Shown: positions 17,673 to 28,291, counted from the stretch's first letter. The stretch: DNA of 64,000 bases from Microbacterium halotolerans (GCF_003569805.1 NZ_KZ984053.1:179243-243242); one strand, 5' to 3'. Numbers and translations are program-made. The notes: generated by a model from the letters alone, not told the origin.

Positions 17673-18293
17673 TCAGGACCAGAGCGCCGCGGCGATCGAC
17701 TCGCTGTACTCGGGTTCGACCGACGAATTCAGCTCGCGCGTCGCCGCCCAGCCGCCTCCGCCGAACACGTGCGTCTCGGTCGACTCCGCCTGCCCAGCAT
17801 CACCGTTGATGGTGTTCTTCAGCGAGCACACCTCTGGCTCCCCGTCCGTGCAGGTGAACCCCGACTGCTCGAGCGCTGTGCGAAGCGCGTCCGCCTGTGC
17901 GTCGTCGATCTCGGCGACGGTGGTCGCGATGCCGGTCTCGCTCGCGACACCCCAGGTGCACCGCAGCGGGTCGACCTGATCGAGTAGTTCGAGCGCTCCG
18001 ACGACCTCGGACGACAGCATGGTCAGGCTGGGGTCGTTGAGCTGGAACCCGTCAGCGCCGTCGAGCACGTCGAACATCTCGTCGGTGTACACGGACGCGC
18101 AGTCCGCCGGCATCTCGAAGCCGGCGGGCTCGGGAGTCGACTCCGGGACCGAGGTCTCCGACGGTGACGTATCGGGCGCGGATGCTCCCGGCTCCTCCGT
18201 GTGCTCCGCTCCGGGTTCCGGCGCACAGGCGGCGGCACCCGCCGCCACGAGTGCGACGAGACCGAGAGCAGCGACACTCCGCGCGATGTTCAT
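17673..18293 (-). CDS. Secreted lipoprotein of unknown function
   Basis: A 206-residue predicted lipoprotein. The signal peptide MNIARSVAALGLVALVAAGAAAC ends in a lipobox with the lipidated Cys at 23, followed by a Pro/Ser/Thr/Glu-rich linker to about residue 60. The globular part (about 60-206) contains five cysteines, four after residue 100, that could form disulfides (LRCTWGV, GFTCTDG, EVCSLKN). No enzymatic motif is visible. A TAGCGT hexamer seven bases before the ATG suggests a leaderless message. Confidence 0.75.
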   Translation of the reverse strand: MNIARSVAALGLVALVAAGAAACAPEPGAEHTEEPGASAPDTSPSETSVPESTPEPAGFEMPADCASVYTDEMFDVLDGADGFQLNDPSLTMLSSEVVGALELLDQVDPLRCTWGVASETGIATTVAEIDDAQADALRTALEQSGFTCTDGEPEVCSLKNTINGDAGQAESTETHVFGGGGWAATRELNSSVEPEYSESIAAALWS

Positions 18294-18365
18294 ACGGCCA
18301 ACGCTACCGAGCGCACCGCGTCGACGGCATCCGACGCGCAGAACGGCTCACACCTCGACACGCAC

Positions 18366-18405
18366 GATGGAGCGGCGCGCCTCACATCAGGCTCGCCGCT
18401 CCATC
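18366..18405 (-). terminator. copA terminator
   Basis: GATGGAGCGGCG and CGCCGCTCCATC form a perfect 12-base stem; after one mismatch GCCT/AGGC extends it around a six-base loop. It lies four bases past the copA stop codon. Confidence 0.7.
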
Positions 18406-18409
18406 CGGT

Positions 18410-20632
<2,223 letters not shown>

Positions 20633-20680
20633 GTCGATTCCCTTCGTCGACGAGGATCGTTCCTCACCGACAGGAACAGC

Positions 20681-20697
20681 ATACCCCCCTGGGGTAT
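20681..20697. promoter_or_regulatory. CsoR-type copper operator
   Basis: ATACCCCCCTGGGGTAT has seven-base inverted arms around a three-base centre, the hallmark GC-rich site of the copper-sensing repressor CsoR. It lies between copA and deoC and overlaps a TATGCT hexamer (20678-20683, minus strand) that could be the copA -10. Confidence 0.8.
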
Positions 20698-20750
20698 TCC
20701 TCGCCACCGATGCAGTTGTTGTTCGCCATCCCGAACATCCGGCTCTCGCA

Positions 20751-20756
20751 TAGGCT
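20751..20756 (+). promoter_or_regulatory. -10 hexamer of deoC
   Basis: TAGGCT, then GAGGGC, then the ATG at 20763. GAGGG could alternatively serve as a weak ribosome binding site, but it is very close to the start. Confidence 0.5.
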
Positions 20757-20762
20757 GAGGGC

Positions 20763-21482
20763 ATGACGCGCACGTACTCAGAGGCCGAGATCGCCCAGAC
20801 CATCGACCACGCCGTCCTGAAGCCGGAGCTCACGCGCACCGACCTGGATCGCGAACTCGACATCGCAGCGGAATGGGGCGTGTGGAGCGTCTGCGTCAGG
20901 CCGAGCGATGTGGCGCACGCGTGCGAGCGGCTCGAGGGCTCGCGCGTTCGCGTGGGCACGGTGATCGGGTTCCCGCACGGCACCACGTCCACCGCGGCGA
21001 AGGTCGCCGAGGTGCGCAGGGCGGCTCAGGACGGGGCGAGCGAATTCGACATGGTGATCAACATCGCCGCGCTGCGCTCCGGCTTCGACGTCGCGGTGCG
21101 CGAGGACATCGCCGCCGTCGTGCACGCCGCAGCAGGAGCAGTCACCAAGGTGATCCTCGAGACGAGTCTGCTCGATCTCGAGCAGATCGAGCGCGGCAGC
21201 CGCCTCGCCGAGGAGGCCGGCGCGACATTCGTGAAGACGTCGACCGGCTTCGCAGGCGGCGGCGCCACCGTGGAGCACGTCGCGCTCATGCGCGCGACCG
21301 TGTCCTCGGCGGTTCAGGTGAAGGCGTCGGGCGGTGTGCGAGGGCTCGACTCCGCGACCGCCATGCTCGACGCCGGCGCCACACGCCTCGGCACCTCCGC
21401 CGCCGCGACGATCCTCTCCGAGGCGCGCTCCCGCGCCGCCGGCTCCGAGGCTTCCGGCGCTGAGGACACCGGCTCATACTGA
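20763..21482 (+). CDS. deoC: Deoxyribose-phosphate aldolase
   Basis: A 239-residue class I aldolase that splits 2-deoxy-D-ribose 5-phosphate into glyceraldehyde 3-phosphate and acetaldehyde in deoxynucleoside breakdown. The Schiff-base lysine is in ATFVKTSTGF (about residue 158) and the second conserved lysine is in VKASGGVRG. An early IDHAVLKPE and DMVINIAALRSG (catalytic Asp) complete the signature. The tail after about residue 217 is a disordered Ala/Ser-rich extension. Probably leaderless (TAGGCT six bases before the ATG). It converges with ribF. Confidence 0.92.
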   Translation: MTRTYSEAEIAQTIDHAVLKPELTRTDLDRELDIAAEWGVWSVCVRPSDVAHACERLEGSRVRVGTVIGFPHGTTSTAAKVAEVRRAAQDGASEFDMVINIAALRSGFDVAVREDIAAVVHAAAGAVTKVILETSLLDLEQIERGSRLAEEAGATFVKTSTGFAGGGATVEHVALMRATVSSAVQVKASGGVRGLDSATAMLDAGATRLGTSAAATILSEARSRAAGSEASGAEDTGSY

Positions 21483-21560
21483 CGCCGCACCTCCCGGAAC
21501 TCGGGCTGCGCCCGGCGCGGGGCGGGGTCACCTGCTCGGCCTGCGCCCGGCGACCGTCGA

Positions 21561-22556
21561 TCACTCGTCCCGACAACGCGAGCGTTCGCTGTCCTCACTC
21601 GCTCCGGTCCCGAGGAGCTCGCGGGTGCGAGCGACGTCGTCGCGCATCTGGGTGATCAGGGAGTCGAGGCCGTCGAACGCCTCCATGCCGCGAATGCGCT
21701 GCGCGAACTCCACGTCGACTCGAGCGCCGTACAGATCGAGCTCGGTCTCATCGAGCACGTACGCCTCGACCTGTGACTCGTCGACGTCGTTGAACGTGGG
21801 ATTGGCTCCGACCGAGATCGCGGCGGGGTAGCGCGTGTTCCCGAGCTCGGGCCTGGCCGCGACGAGCCATCCGGCGTAGACGCCGTCGGCGGGCACGAAG
21901 CCCTCGGATTCTGACGACAGGTTCGCGGTGGGGAAGCCCAGCTCGCGGCCGCGTTTGAGGCCGTGCACGACTTCGCCGGTCACCGAGGGCAGCCGGCCGA
22001 GCAGCTTGGCCGCGCGCGCGACGTCCCCGGCCGTGAGCAGCTCGCGCACCCAGGTCGACGACACCCGTCGCCGCTCTCCGTCACTCGCGATGTCGTCGAT
22101 CACATCGACGACGAAGCCGTGCTCCGCGCCCATCCGCTCCAGCAGCGCCGTGTCCCCTGCCCCGCGGGCGCCGAACCTGAAGTCTCGGCCGACGAGCACG
22201 TGGCGCGCGCGGAGCGCGTCGACGAGCACCCGCCGGGCGAAGCTCTCCGCTTCCTCTCGGGCGAGGTTCTCATCGAAGGTGAGCATCAGGGTGGCGTCGA
22301 TGCCGGTTGCCGCGAGAAGCTCGGCCTTCTGCCTCGTGCCGACCAGCGGCTTCGGACAGCGCTCCGGGGCGAGCACCGCGAGCGGGTTGCGGTCGAAGGT
22401 CACCGCGACGGTGCGGCGCTCCCCCGCAGCCGACGCCACGATCATCCGGTCGATGATCGCCCTGTGCCCCGCGTGCACACCATCGAACTTGCCGATTGCG
22501 ACGATCGATTCGCCGAAGTCATCCGGCACCTCGTCCGCTCCGCGGAACAGGATCAT
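21561..22556 (-). CDS. ribF: Bifunctional riboflavin kinase / FAD synthetase
   Basis: A 331-residue enzyme that converts riboflavin to FMN and FMN to FAD. The N-terminal FAD synthetase (about 1-180) shows the nucleotidyltransferase signature AIGKFDGVHAGHRAII and a later VSSTWVRELL. The C-terminal riboflavin kinase (about 185-310) shows GRELGFPTANL with the PTAN ligand motif and the GVYAGW and ANPTF stretches. The start ATG at 22556 overlaps the stop of the preceding membrane protein gene (ATGA), fixing it over the frame at 22607. It sits downstream of truB, the order found in many bacteria. No FMN riboswitch is present. Confidence 0.92.
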   Translation of the reverse strand: MILFRGADEVPDDFGESIVAIGKFDGVHAGHRAIIDRMIVASAAGERRTVAVTFDRNPLAVLAPERCPKPLVGTRQKAELLAATGIDATLMLTFDENLAREEAESFARRVLVDALRARHVLVGRDFRFGARGAGDTALLERMGAEHGFVVDVIDDIASDGERRRVSSTWVRELLTAGDVARAAKLLGRLPSVTGEVVHGLKRGRELGFPTANLSSESEGFVPADGVYAGWLVAARPELGNTRYPAAISVGANPTFNDVDESQVEAYVLDETELDLYGARVDVEFAQRIRGMEAFDGLDSLITQMRDDVARTRELLGTGASEDSERSRCRDE

Positions 22557-22996
22557 GACGTCGCCTCGGCTCCGCTCCGGCTCGGCGCGTGAGATGTCAG
22601 CCACCACATGCCGAGGAACGGCAGCACCAGCGGCACCCAGACGTATCCAGAGCCGAAGTGAGTCCAGACCGTCGCCTCAGCGTGGAACAGGTTCTCGACC
22701 GCCGGAACGAAGCTGAGCGCACCGATGATGAGCACACCGACCAGTTCGAACGACACCGCAGCCCATGCCACGCGGTACCAGCCGGAACTGCGGGAGGAGG
22801 CCACGAGCGCGACGGTGGCCAAGATGTACACCACGGCGGCGAGCGCCGAGAGCAGGTACGGCACAGGCGCCTCGGAGAAGCGCGAGATGATCTGAGACGC
22901 GGAACGGCCCGTCGCAGCGAGCGCGAGGATGCCGTACACCCACACGAGGACGGTGCCGAGTCCGCCGATGCGGCGCGGGCGATCTGGTTCGGTCAT
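22553..22996 (-). CDS. Conserved membrane protein upstream of ribF
   Basis: A 147-residue protein with four predicted membrane helices (TVLVWVYGILALAATG, YLLSALAAVVYILATVALVA, WYRVAWAAVSFELVGVLIIGAL and YVWVPLVLPFLGMWWLT). It has no known catalytic motif. It is translationally coupled to ribF and lies between truB and ribF, so it is co-transcribed with RNA modification and flavin genes, but the link may be only positional. The N-terminus (MTEPDRPRRIGG) is basic and cytoplasmic by the positive-inside rule. GGGCAGG is a possible ribosome binding site. Confidence 0.7.
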   Translation of the reverse strand: MTEPDRPRRIGGLGTVLVWVYGILALAATGRSASQIISRFSEAPVPYLLSALAAVVYILATVALVASSRSSGWYRVAWAAVSFELVGVLIIGALSFVPAVENLFHAEATVWTHFGSGYVWVPLVLPFLGMWWLTSHAPSRSGAEATS

Positions 22997-23052
22997 AGCC
23001 TGCCCAGTTTAGATGGTGAACCGCCGGGAGACTGCGAGCGGGGCGCGGAGGC

Positions 23053-23421
23053 TCAGCTCAGCGGCGTGCTCCAGATGACGTCCATGCGCCACAGCATGAC
23101 CGCAAGCGACAGCCCGACCACTCCCATGATCGCGGTGCTCCACCTGGTGCGGTCGACGAACGCCCACACCACGGCGGCGAACGGCAGCAGCGCCGCCGAT
23201 GCCAGGTACATCCAGAACTCGAGCAGGTCGCCCTCAGCGGGGTTCCCTGCGAAGGGCGCGATGATCGAGACGATCACCTGAGCGAGCAGGGCGAGCTCGA
23301 CGAGAGCCATCGCCCCGATGCTGAGGTCGCTGGGACGCCGCCCGGCAAGTCCGAGCACGAGGCAGAGCAGCCCGGCCGCACAGGTGAGCGCGATCAGCGC
23401 GACGGTGAGCCAGGTGATCAT
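23053..23421 (-). CDS. Small membrane protein coupled to truB
   Basis: A 122-residue protein with about four membrane helices spanning nearly all of its length (ITWLTVALIALTCAAGLLCLVLGL, IGAMALVELALLAQVIVSII, FWMYLASAALLPFAAVVWAFV and TAIMGVVGLSLAVMLW). Its ATG at 23421 overlaps the truB stop (ATGA). It is of unknown function; the family looks limited to Microbacteriaceae and relatives (impression, not searched). A 56-base gap separates it from the next membrane protein in the same direction. Confidence 0.7.
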   Translation of the reverse strand: MITWLTVALIALTCAAGLLCLVLGLAGRRPSDLSIGAMALVELALLAQVIVSIIAPFAGNPAEGDLLEFWMYLASAALLPFAAVVWAFVDRTRWSTAIMGVVGLSLAVMLWRMDVIWSTPLS

Positions 23422-24305
23422 GCGTTCTCCGGCATATTCATCGCCGACTTGAGCGCGGAGCCCCGCTTCTCGACGATCCCGACGAGCACGCCGGTTGGGT
23501 CGACGGCCGCGGCGTGCGCTCCGGAAACCCGCTCGGCGAGACCGTCGAGCCGCTTCCCATGGCGCAGGTCCTGCGCCTGGTCCGCCGTGATGTCGAAGCG
23601 CCCGACAGCCATGACCGCCACCTCGACGGGGTCCATAGGCACGGCTCCGTCAAGGTGGTCGCCGTCGACCGCGTCGGCGACGTCGAAGTCTCCGACGCGC
23701 GTGCGGCGCAGGAAGGTGAGGTGCCCTCCGACACCGAGATCGGCGCCGAGATCGCGAGCCAGAGCCCGGATGTAGGTGCCGGATGAGCAGTCGACGGTCA
23801 CGTCGAGTTCGATCGCGCCGTCGAGTCGTCGCATCGCCGTGCGCTGGAAGCGAGAGACGGTGACCGCTCTGGCCTTCAGTTCGACGCTCTCGCCGGCACG
23901 CACGCGCTCGTATGCGCGCCGTCCGTCGACCCTGATCGCCGAGACGGCGCTCGGCACCTGCTCGATCGGCCCCGTCAGAGCCGTGATCCCCGCATCGATC
24001 CGCTCGTCGCTGACGGCGGAGACGAGCGCTGTCTCTGCCCGCTCGATGATGTCGCCCTCTGCGTCGTCCGTCGTCGTCGCCTCGCCGAGCCGAATCGTCG
24101 CCTCGTAGGTCTTGCCGAGGCCGACCAGGTACGTCAGCAGCCGGGTCGCGCCGTTGATGCCGATCAGCAGCAGGCCGGTGGCCATCGGATCCAGCGTGCC
24201 GGCATGGCCGACCTTGCGGGTGCCGAATGCCCGCCGTGTGCGCGCAACGACGTCGTGGCTGGTGACGCCCTTGGGCTTGTCGACGAGGAGGACGCCAGAA
24301 CTCAT
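23418..24305 (-). CDS. truB: tRNA pseudouridine(55) synthase
   Basis: A 295-residue TruB that converts U55 in the T-loop of tRNAs to pseudouridine. The N-terminal signature VDKPKGVTSHDVVARTRR is followed by KVGHAGTLDPMATGLLL with the catalytic Asp near residue 39, then KTYEATIRLGEATTTDD, YERVRAGE and SGTYIRALARDLG. A short C-terminal TruB/PUA-like region closes it. TAGGCT six bases upstream of the ATG makes a leaderless start likely. It heads a unit of truB, two membrane proteins and ribF. Confidence 0.93.
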   Translation of the reverse strand: MSSGVLLVDKPKGVTSHDVVARTRRAFGTRKVGHAGTLDPMATGLLLIGINGATRLLTYLVGLGKTYEATIRLGEATTTDDAEGDIIERAETALVSAVSDERIDAGITALTGPIEQVPSAVSAIRVDGRRAYERVRAGESVELKARAVTVSRFQRTAMRRLDGAIELDVTVDCSSGTYIRALARDLGADLGVGGHLTFLRRTRVGDFDVADAVDGDHLDGAVPMDPVEVAVMAVGRFDITADQAQDLRHGKRLDGLAERVSGAHAAAVDPTGVLVGIVEKRGSALKSAMNMPENA

Positions 24306-24311
24306 CCCCTC

Positions 24312-24317
24312 AGCCTA
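24312..24317 (-). promoter_or_regulatory. -10 hexamer of the truB-ribF unit
   Basis: TAGGCT on the minus strand, then GAGGGG, then the truB ATG at 24305, identical in hexamer and spacing to deoC, mutY, plsC and ispG. Confidence 0.5.
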
Positions 24318-24372
24318 TGGGACGTGCCTGATGGACGTATCACGGCCCGTCGGCTGCTGGCCGAGCCGTCGG

Positions 24373-25944
24373 TCAGTCGCGCGGGTCGCGGCGTCTCAGC
24401 AGCAGCACGCCGTCCTCGATCGTGCTCGGTTCGCCGTCGGGTGACGTCGTCGCCCGCTCGCGGGTCTCGGAGAGCACGACCTCCCACGCATCCGGATCAA
24501 GGGCGAGCATCTCCCGCTCTTCCTCCGGAGCGAGGAAGCGGTGGTGTCCGGCGTGCGCATCACCGGCCCATGGCGGTGCGCTCGCGTGCGAGGTGATCAG
24601 GAGATGCCCGCCCGCGGCGACGCGTTCGGCCGCCCGCCTCAGGATGTCCTCGCGCGGCTCGCTCGCCGGGGAGTGCAGGAAACTCGAGGTGACCAGGTCG
24701 TATACCTTCCCCGACACGGCGTCGACATCGCCCACCGTGAATTCCGCGCTGCCCGAGCCGAGATCGGCCGCTGCCGCGGCTTCGACTGCGCGTCGGACTG
24801 CCGTGGTCGACACATCGACTCCGGTGGCATCCCAGCCGCGCTCGGCGAGCCAGATCACGTCCGCGCCCTCACCGCTGCCGACATCGAGGGCGCGGCCGGG
24901 AACAAGGTTCCCTGCGACGTCGGCGAGCACGCCGTTGACCGAGTGCGACCACACGCGGTCGGCTCCGGAGTAGCGCTCCTCCCAGAGTGCTGCGGTCGAG
25001 ACCTCCGGCCACGGCTCGCCGGACTTCGCGGCCGCGTCGAATTCGGCGGTCACGAGTGCGGCGTTCACCGCCGCTCCCACAAAGGAGCCGTCGCCGATCG
25101 ACTTCGGAACGTTGGCACCGGGATTGACGACGTTCCCGACCGCCCAGATCCTCTCGTCGCTCGTCCGTCCCATCTCGTCGACCTCGATGAACCGCCCGAA
25201 CGGCGTCTCGGACCTGGTGAGTTCGAGCGGCGCCAGGAACGCGTCGTGCGGCCTCGGGACGCCCATGGTGAAGATGGCGTCCGCGGCGATCTCGCGGCCG
25301 TCGCTGAGACGGACGTTCGAGATCTGCGCGCCGTCGCCGACCACTTCGGCGACGGGTTCCGACTCCAGCCGGACGCCGCGTGCGCGCAGCCGCGCCTGCG
25401 TTTCGGGAGTGAGCTCGCCGAGCCCCGCGGTGAGCACGGTGACGTCGTCGCTCCACTGGCGGATCAGCTCCGCCTGGTGCAGCCCGAGCGGCGAAGTCGT
25501 GAGCACCGCAAGACGCTTGTCGCGCACCTCCCAGCCGTGACAGTACGGGCAGTGCAGCACCGTCCGCCCCCAGCGCTCGGCAAGACCGGGGATGTCGGGA
25601 AGGTCGTCGGTGAGCCCGGTGGCGACGACCAGCGCCCGCGTGCTGTGCTCGCGGCCGTCGAGCGTGCGCACCATGAGTCCGTCCGCATCGCGTTCGACAC
25701 GTTCGATCGTTCCTGCGGTGAATTCGACGCCGTAGGCCTCTGCTTCAGTGCGGCCGCGAGCCGCCAGGTCTCGCGGCGACGCTCCGTCATGACCGAGCAC
25801 GCCGTTCATGTGGTCGGCGAAGCGGTTGCGGGGGCTTCCCGCATCGATCACGAGCGCGCGTCTGCGCGCTCGCCCGAGCATGACTGCGGCGGACAGACCT
25901 GTCGGCCCGCCGCCTGCAACGATGACATCCCAAGAGTTCTGCAT
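24373..25944 (-). CDS. Thioredoxin-reductase-like oxidoreductase fused to a SAM methyltransferase
   Basis: A 523-residue two-domain fusion. Residues about 1-300 are a thioredoxin-reductase-like flavoprotein: FAD site VIVAGGGPTGLSAAVMLGRA, redox pair in HCPYCHGWE, and late GRIWAVG-like segment ERIWAVGNVVNPG. Residues about 325-523 are a class I SAM-dependent methyltransferase: motif I ALDVGSGEGADVIWLAERGWDATGVDVS, followed by LVTSSFLHSP. Such fusions are known in actinobacteria, but the methyl acceptor and the thiol partner are not. Metal or metalloid detoxification or small-molecule thiol methylation are possibilities. Start: ATG at 25944 just before the FAD motif. It is divergent from an XRE-cupin regulator. 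Confidence 0.82.
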   Translation of the reverse strand: MQNSWDVIVAGGGPTGLSAAVMLGRARRRALVIDAGSPRNRFADHMNGVLGHDGASPRDLAARGRTEAEAYGVEFTAGTIERVERDADGLMVRTLDGREHSTRALVVATGLTDDLPDIPGLAERWGRTVLHCPYCHGWEVRDKRLAVLTTSPLGLHQAELIRQWSDDVTVLTAGLGELTPETQARLRARGVRLESEPVAEVVGDGAQISNVRLSDGREIAADAIFTMGVPRPHDAFLAPLELTRSETPFGRFIEVDEMGRTSDERIWAVGNVVNPGANVPKSIGDGSFVGAAVNAALVTAEFDAAAKSGEPWPEVSTAALWEERYSGADRVWSHSVNGVLADVAGNLVPGRALDVGSGEGADVIWLAERGWDATGVDVSTTAVRRAVEAAAAADLGSGSAEFTVGDVDAVSGKVYDLVTSSFLHSPASEPREDILRRAAERVAAGGHLLITSHASAPPWAGDAHAGHHRFLAPEEEREMLALDPDAWEVVLSETRERATTSPDGEPSTIEDGVLLLRRRDPRD

Positions 25945-25975
25945 GTCCCCATGTTGTGCGAGACTGTGCACGACC

Positions 25976-25990
25976 GCAAACAATATTGCA
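25976..25990. promoter_or_regulatory. Possible operator between the fusion gene and its regulator
   Basis: An AT-rich island in GC-rich surroundings containing the perfect palindrome CAATATTG (25981-25988), flanked by GCAA and TTGC. It is placed to bind the XRE-cupin regulator and control both divergent genes. Confidence 0.4.
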
Positions 25991-26010
25991 GAAATGGCAA
26001 AGGGAGCGCG

Positions 26011-26571
26011 ATGCGAGCGGAACTGGACCAGATCGGGCCGCGCCTGCGCGCCGAACGACGATCGCGCGGGCTCACGCTCGAGGAGCTGGCAGCGAGCGCC
26101 GACATGTCGACGAGCACGCTCTCCCGCTTGGAATCGGGCAAGCGCCAAGCCAACCTCGAGCTCCTGCTCCCGCTCACGAGGCGGTTGGGCATCCGGATCG
26201 ACGACCTCCTGCCCGCGAAGCCGGCCGACCCCCGAGTGCATCGCCCCGCCGTCACGAGGGACGGACTCACCATCGTGCCGCTCGCACCCGAGCACTCATC
26301 GGTGATGACGTTCAAGATCACCTACCCGGCAGGCGTCGCCCTGCCGGAGCTGCGCACCCACGACGGCTACGAGTGGCTGTACGTGCTGACCGGAAAGCTG
26401 CGGCTTCGCCTCGGCGAACAGGATCTCGTGCTCGCCCGCGGCGAGGCCGCGGAGTTCGACACCCACACGCCGCATGCCATGTCGGCCGCCGGCGGGCGCG
26501 CGGCGCAGGTGATCAGCATCTTCAACGAGAAGGGCGCGAAGATCCACACCCGCACGAGCGAGACGGAGTAG
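26011..26571 (+). CDS. XRE-family regulator with cupin domain
   Basis: A 186-residue regulator: an N-terminal HTH_3 (about 7-62; LTLEELAASADMSTSTLSRLESGKRQANLELLLPLTRRLGI) and a C-terminal cupin sensor (about 100-178; YEWLYVLTGKLRLRLGEQDLVLARGEAAEFDTHTPHAM). The cupin keeps a late HxxH-like THTPHAM, but the usual early His pair is weak, so the bound ligand or metal is uncertain. AGGGAG precedes the ATG. Its divergent placement to the oxidoreductase-methyltransferase fusion suggests it controls that gene. It converges on a lipoprotein gene with a gap of only three bases. Confidence 0.82.
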   Translation: MRAELDQIGPRLRAERRSRGLTLEELAASADMSTSTLSRLESGKRQANLELLLPLTRRLGIRIDDLLPAKPADPRVHRPAVTRDGLTIVPLAPEHSSVMTFKITYPAGVALPELRTHDGYEWLYVLTGKLRLRLGEQDLVLARGEAAEFDTHTPHAMSAAGGRAAQVISIFNEKGAKIHTRTSETE

Positions 26572-26574
26572 CGC

Positions 26575-27213
26575 CTACGGAGCGCAGGCTCCCGAGCCCT
26601 CTGCGTCGCCCGCCAGAACGATTCCGACGACTCGGCCGCTGTCGCCGATTGTGAACGACAGCGTCGCGCCGGGCGCGGTCCTCCCCTCCGGATGCAGCTC
26701 GATCGCTCCTGCCGTGGGAGCGGCGGTCTCCTCGGCCGCGGGGTAGACGGCCCTCACCTCGTCGCGAGTGGAACCGAGCCCGAGCCCCTCCGGCGTGCGC
26801 GGGGCCTCGCTCGGCGCACCGATCTCGCCCGAGACCTCGATCTCGACGATGCCGGACGCCGCGGCGGCGAACGTCACGTCGAAGCCGGCCTCACCGTGCC
26901 AGCTCACGGTGCACTCGTCGACTGATCGCCATGTGTCGGGCAGCGTCTCAAGCGTCGTCGCGAAATCGTCACCGATTCGGACGCCGCCGACCGCTCCTGC
27001 CGAGATCACCCACGTCGTGGGATCCTCCGGGTCCTCGTCCGCCGAGCTGACGGGCGTCTCCGCCATCGCAGCCAGTCCGTCGGAGGGCGGCAGGTCTGAG
27101 TCGGAGTCGGCTCCTCCGACCGCGGTGCATGCGGCGAGCGCTCCTGCGAGCGCGACCGACGCGACGAAGGCGCCGAGCGCGCGCGGGCGCAGAGAGAATT
27201 CGGGGAAGGGCAC
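26575..27213 (-). CDS. Secreted lipoprotein
   Basis: A 212-residue predicted lipoprotein: a basic start, hydrophobic core FVASVALAGALAAC and the lipidated Cys near residue 29, then an acidic Ser-rich linker. The mature domain (about 65-212) contains a beta-rich repeat-like region (TWVISAGAVGGVRIGDDFATTLETLPDTW ... LGLGSTRDEVRAVYP) resembling the small beta-lactamase-inhibitor-like folds that sense or bind ligands, but no assignment is safe. GTG at 27213 is chosen because TAGCGT is seven bases upstream; GTG at 27222 adds three residues. Confidence 0.7.
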   Translation of the reverse strand: MPFPEFSLRPRALGAFVASVALAGALAACTAVGGADSDSDLPPSDGLAAMAETPVSSADEDPEDPTTWVISAGAVGGVRIGDDFATTLETLPDTWRSVDECTVSWHGEAGFDVTFAAAASGIVEIEVSGEIGAPSEAPRTPEGLGLGSTRDEVRAVYPAAEETAAPTAGAIELHPEGRTAPGATLSFTIGDSGRVVGIVLAGDAEGSGACAP

Positions 27214-27337
27214 CCAGGACACGCTACGGATGTCAGATCACGAGACGGCCGCGCCGCGATCACGGTTCGATCGCGATCAGCCGTGCACGCTCTCAGGAAC
27301 GCATGCAGACGAATGGTATGCGACACCGCTGAGGTTC

Positions 27338-27343
27338 TAGGCT
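27338..27343 (+). promoter_or_regulatory. -10 hexamer of mutY
   Basis: TAGGCT followed by GAATGG and the ATG at 27350. The upstream ATG at 27345 is out of frame. Confidence 0.5.
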
Positions 27344-27349
27344 GAATGG

Positions 27350-28216
27350 ATGCAGTCCGCCATCACCGAGGCCCTCCTGCCCTGGTACCGCACCAATGCG
27401 CGCGCGTTGCCGTGGCGCGCGGACGGATTCGGCGCGTGGGGTGTGCTCGTCTCCGAGTTCATGCTGCAGCAGACGCCCGTCGCCCGAGTGATCCCGCTGC
27501 TGGACGCGTGGCTGAGCCGCTGGCCGACTCCGACCTCGCTGGCGGATGAGGCTCCTGCAGAGGCTGTGAAGGCGTGGTCGAACCTCGGCTATCCACGACG
27601 TGCCCTCTGGCTGCACCGGGCGGCGGTGCAGATCCGCGACCATCACGACGGGGTCGTGCCTCGCAGCGTCGATACGCTGCTCTCCCTCACCGGCGTCGGT
27701 GACTACACCGCACGTGCGGTCGCCGTCTTCGCCTACGGCGACCGCCATCCGGTTGTCGATACGAACACCCGACGCGTGATGGCGAGGGCGATCGACGGTG
27801 CTGCGCACCCCGCGCCCCCTCGTCCCGCCGACCTCGACCAGATGGCCGCGCTGCTTCCGGCGTCGCACGCGGAGGCCGCAGTGATGAACGCGGCGGTGAT
27901 GGAATTGGGCCAGGTCACCTGCACGGCTCGCTCCCCCGCGTGCGGGACGTGCCCGATCGCCGACGCGTGCGCGTGGCACGCCGCCGGCCGGCCCGAGACC
28001 CCGGACACCCGTCGCAAGCAGGCCAAGTACGAGGGCAGCGACCGGCAGGCGCGGGGCGCTGTGATGCGCGAACTGCGCGGGGCGACCTCACCGATCGCGC
28101 AGCAGCGCATCCTCGCCGACTGGCATGACGCGGCTCAGCGCGACCGGGCGGTGCTCACCCTTCTGGACGACGGTCTCATCGAGTCGACGGACGGCGAGCT
28201 GCACCTGCCCCGCTGA
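27350..28216 (+). CDS. mutY: A/G-specific adenine DNA glycosylase
   Basis: A 288-residue HhH-GPD glycosylase that removes adenine mispaired with 8-oxoguanine. It shows the early EFMLQQTPVARV, the helix-hairpin-helix with SLTGVGDYTARAVAVFAYG, the catalytic Asp in VVDTNTRRVMAR and the [4Fe-4S] cluster cysteines in CTARSPACGTCPIADAC (spacing 6-2-5). It is short: the C-terminal NUDIX-like 8-oxoguanine recognition domain of E. coli MutY (350 residues) is missing. The last 60 residues instead form a compact winged-helix-like segment. Short MutYs of this kind are common in actinobacteria. Confidence 0.9.
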   Translation: MQSAITEALLPWYRTNARALPWRADGFGAWGVLVSEFMLQQTPVARVIPLLDAWLSRWPTPTSLADEAPAEAVKAWSNLGYPRRALWLHRAAVQIRDHHDGVVPRSVDTLLSLTGVGDYTARAVAVFAYGDRHPVVDTNTRRVMARAIDGAAHPAPPRPADLDQMAALLPASHAEAAVMNAAVMELGQVTCTARSPACGTCPIADACAWHAAGRPETPDTRRKQAKYEGSDRQARGAVMRELRGATSPIAQQRILADWHDAAQRDRAVLTLLDDGLIESTDGELHLPR

Positions 28217-28291
28217 CGCACCTCGGCCGCGGAACTTCCATGGACCGCACCTCCGCAGCAGGGCTGATTCAGCGCATCGAGCCGCTTCCTC

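Noticed and set aside
21483..21560. Direct repeat of TGCGCCCGGCG between deoC and ribF
   Set aside because: Two short GC-rich copies 40 bases apart in a convergent gap; no partner copies or structure make it more than local sequence bias.
22557..23052. FMN riboswitch for ribF
   Set aside because: ribF is translationally coupled to an upstream membrane protein gene and no RFN-like conserved blocks are visible.
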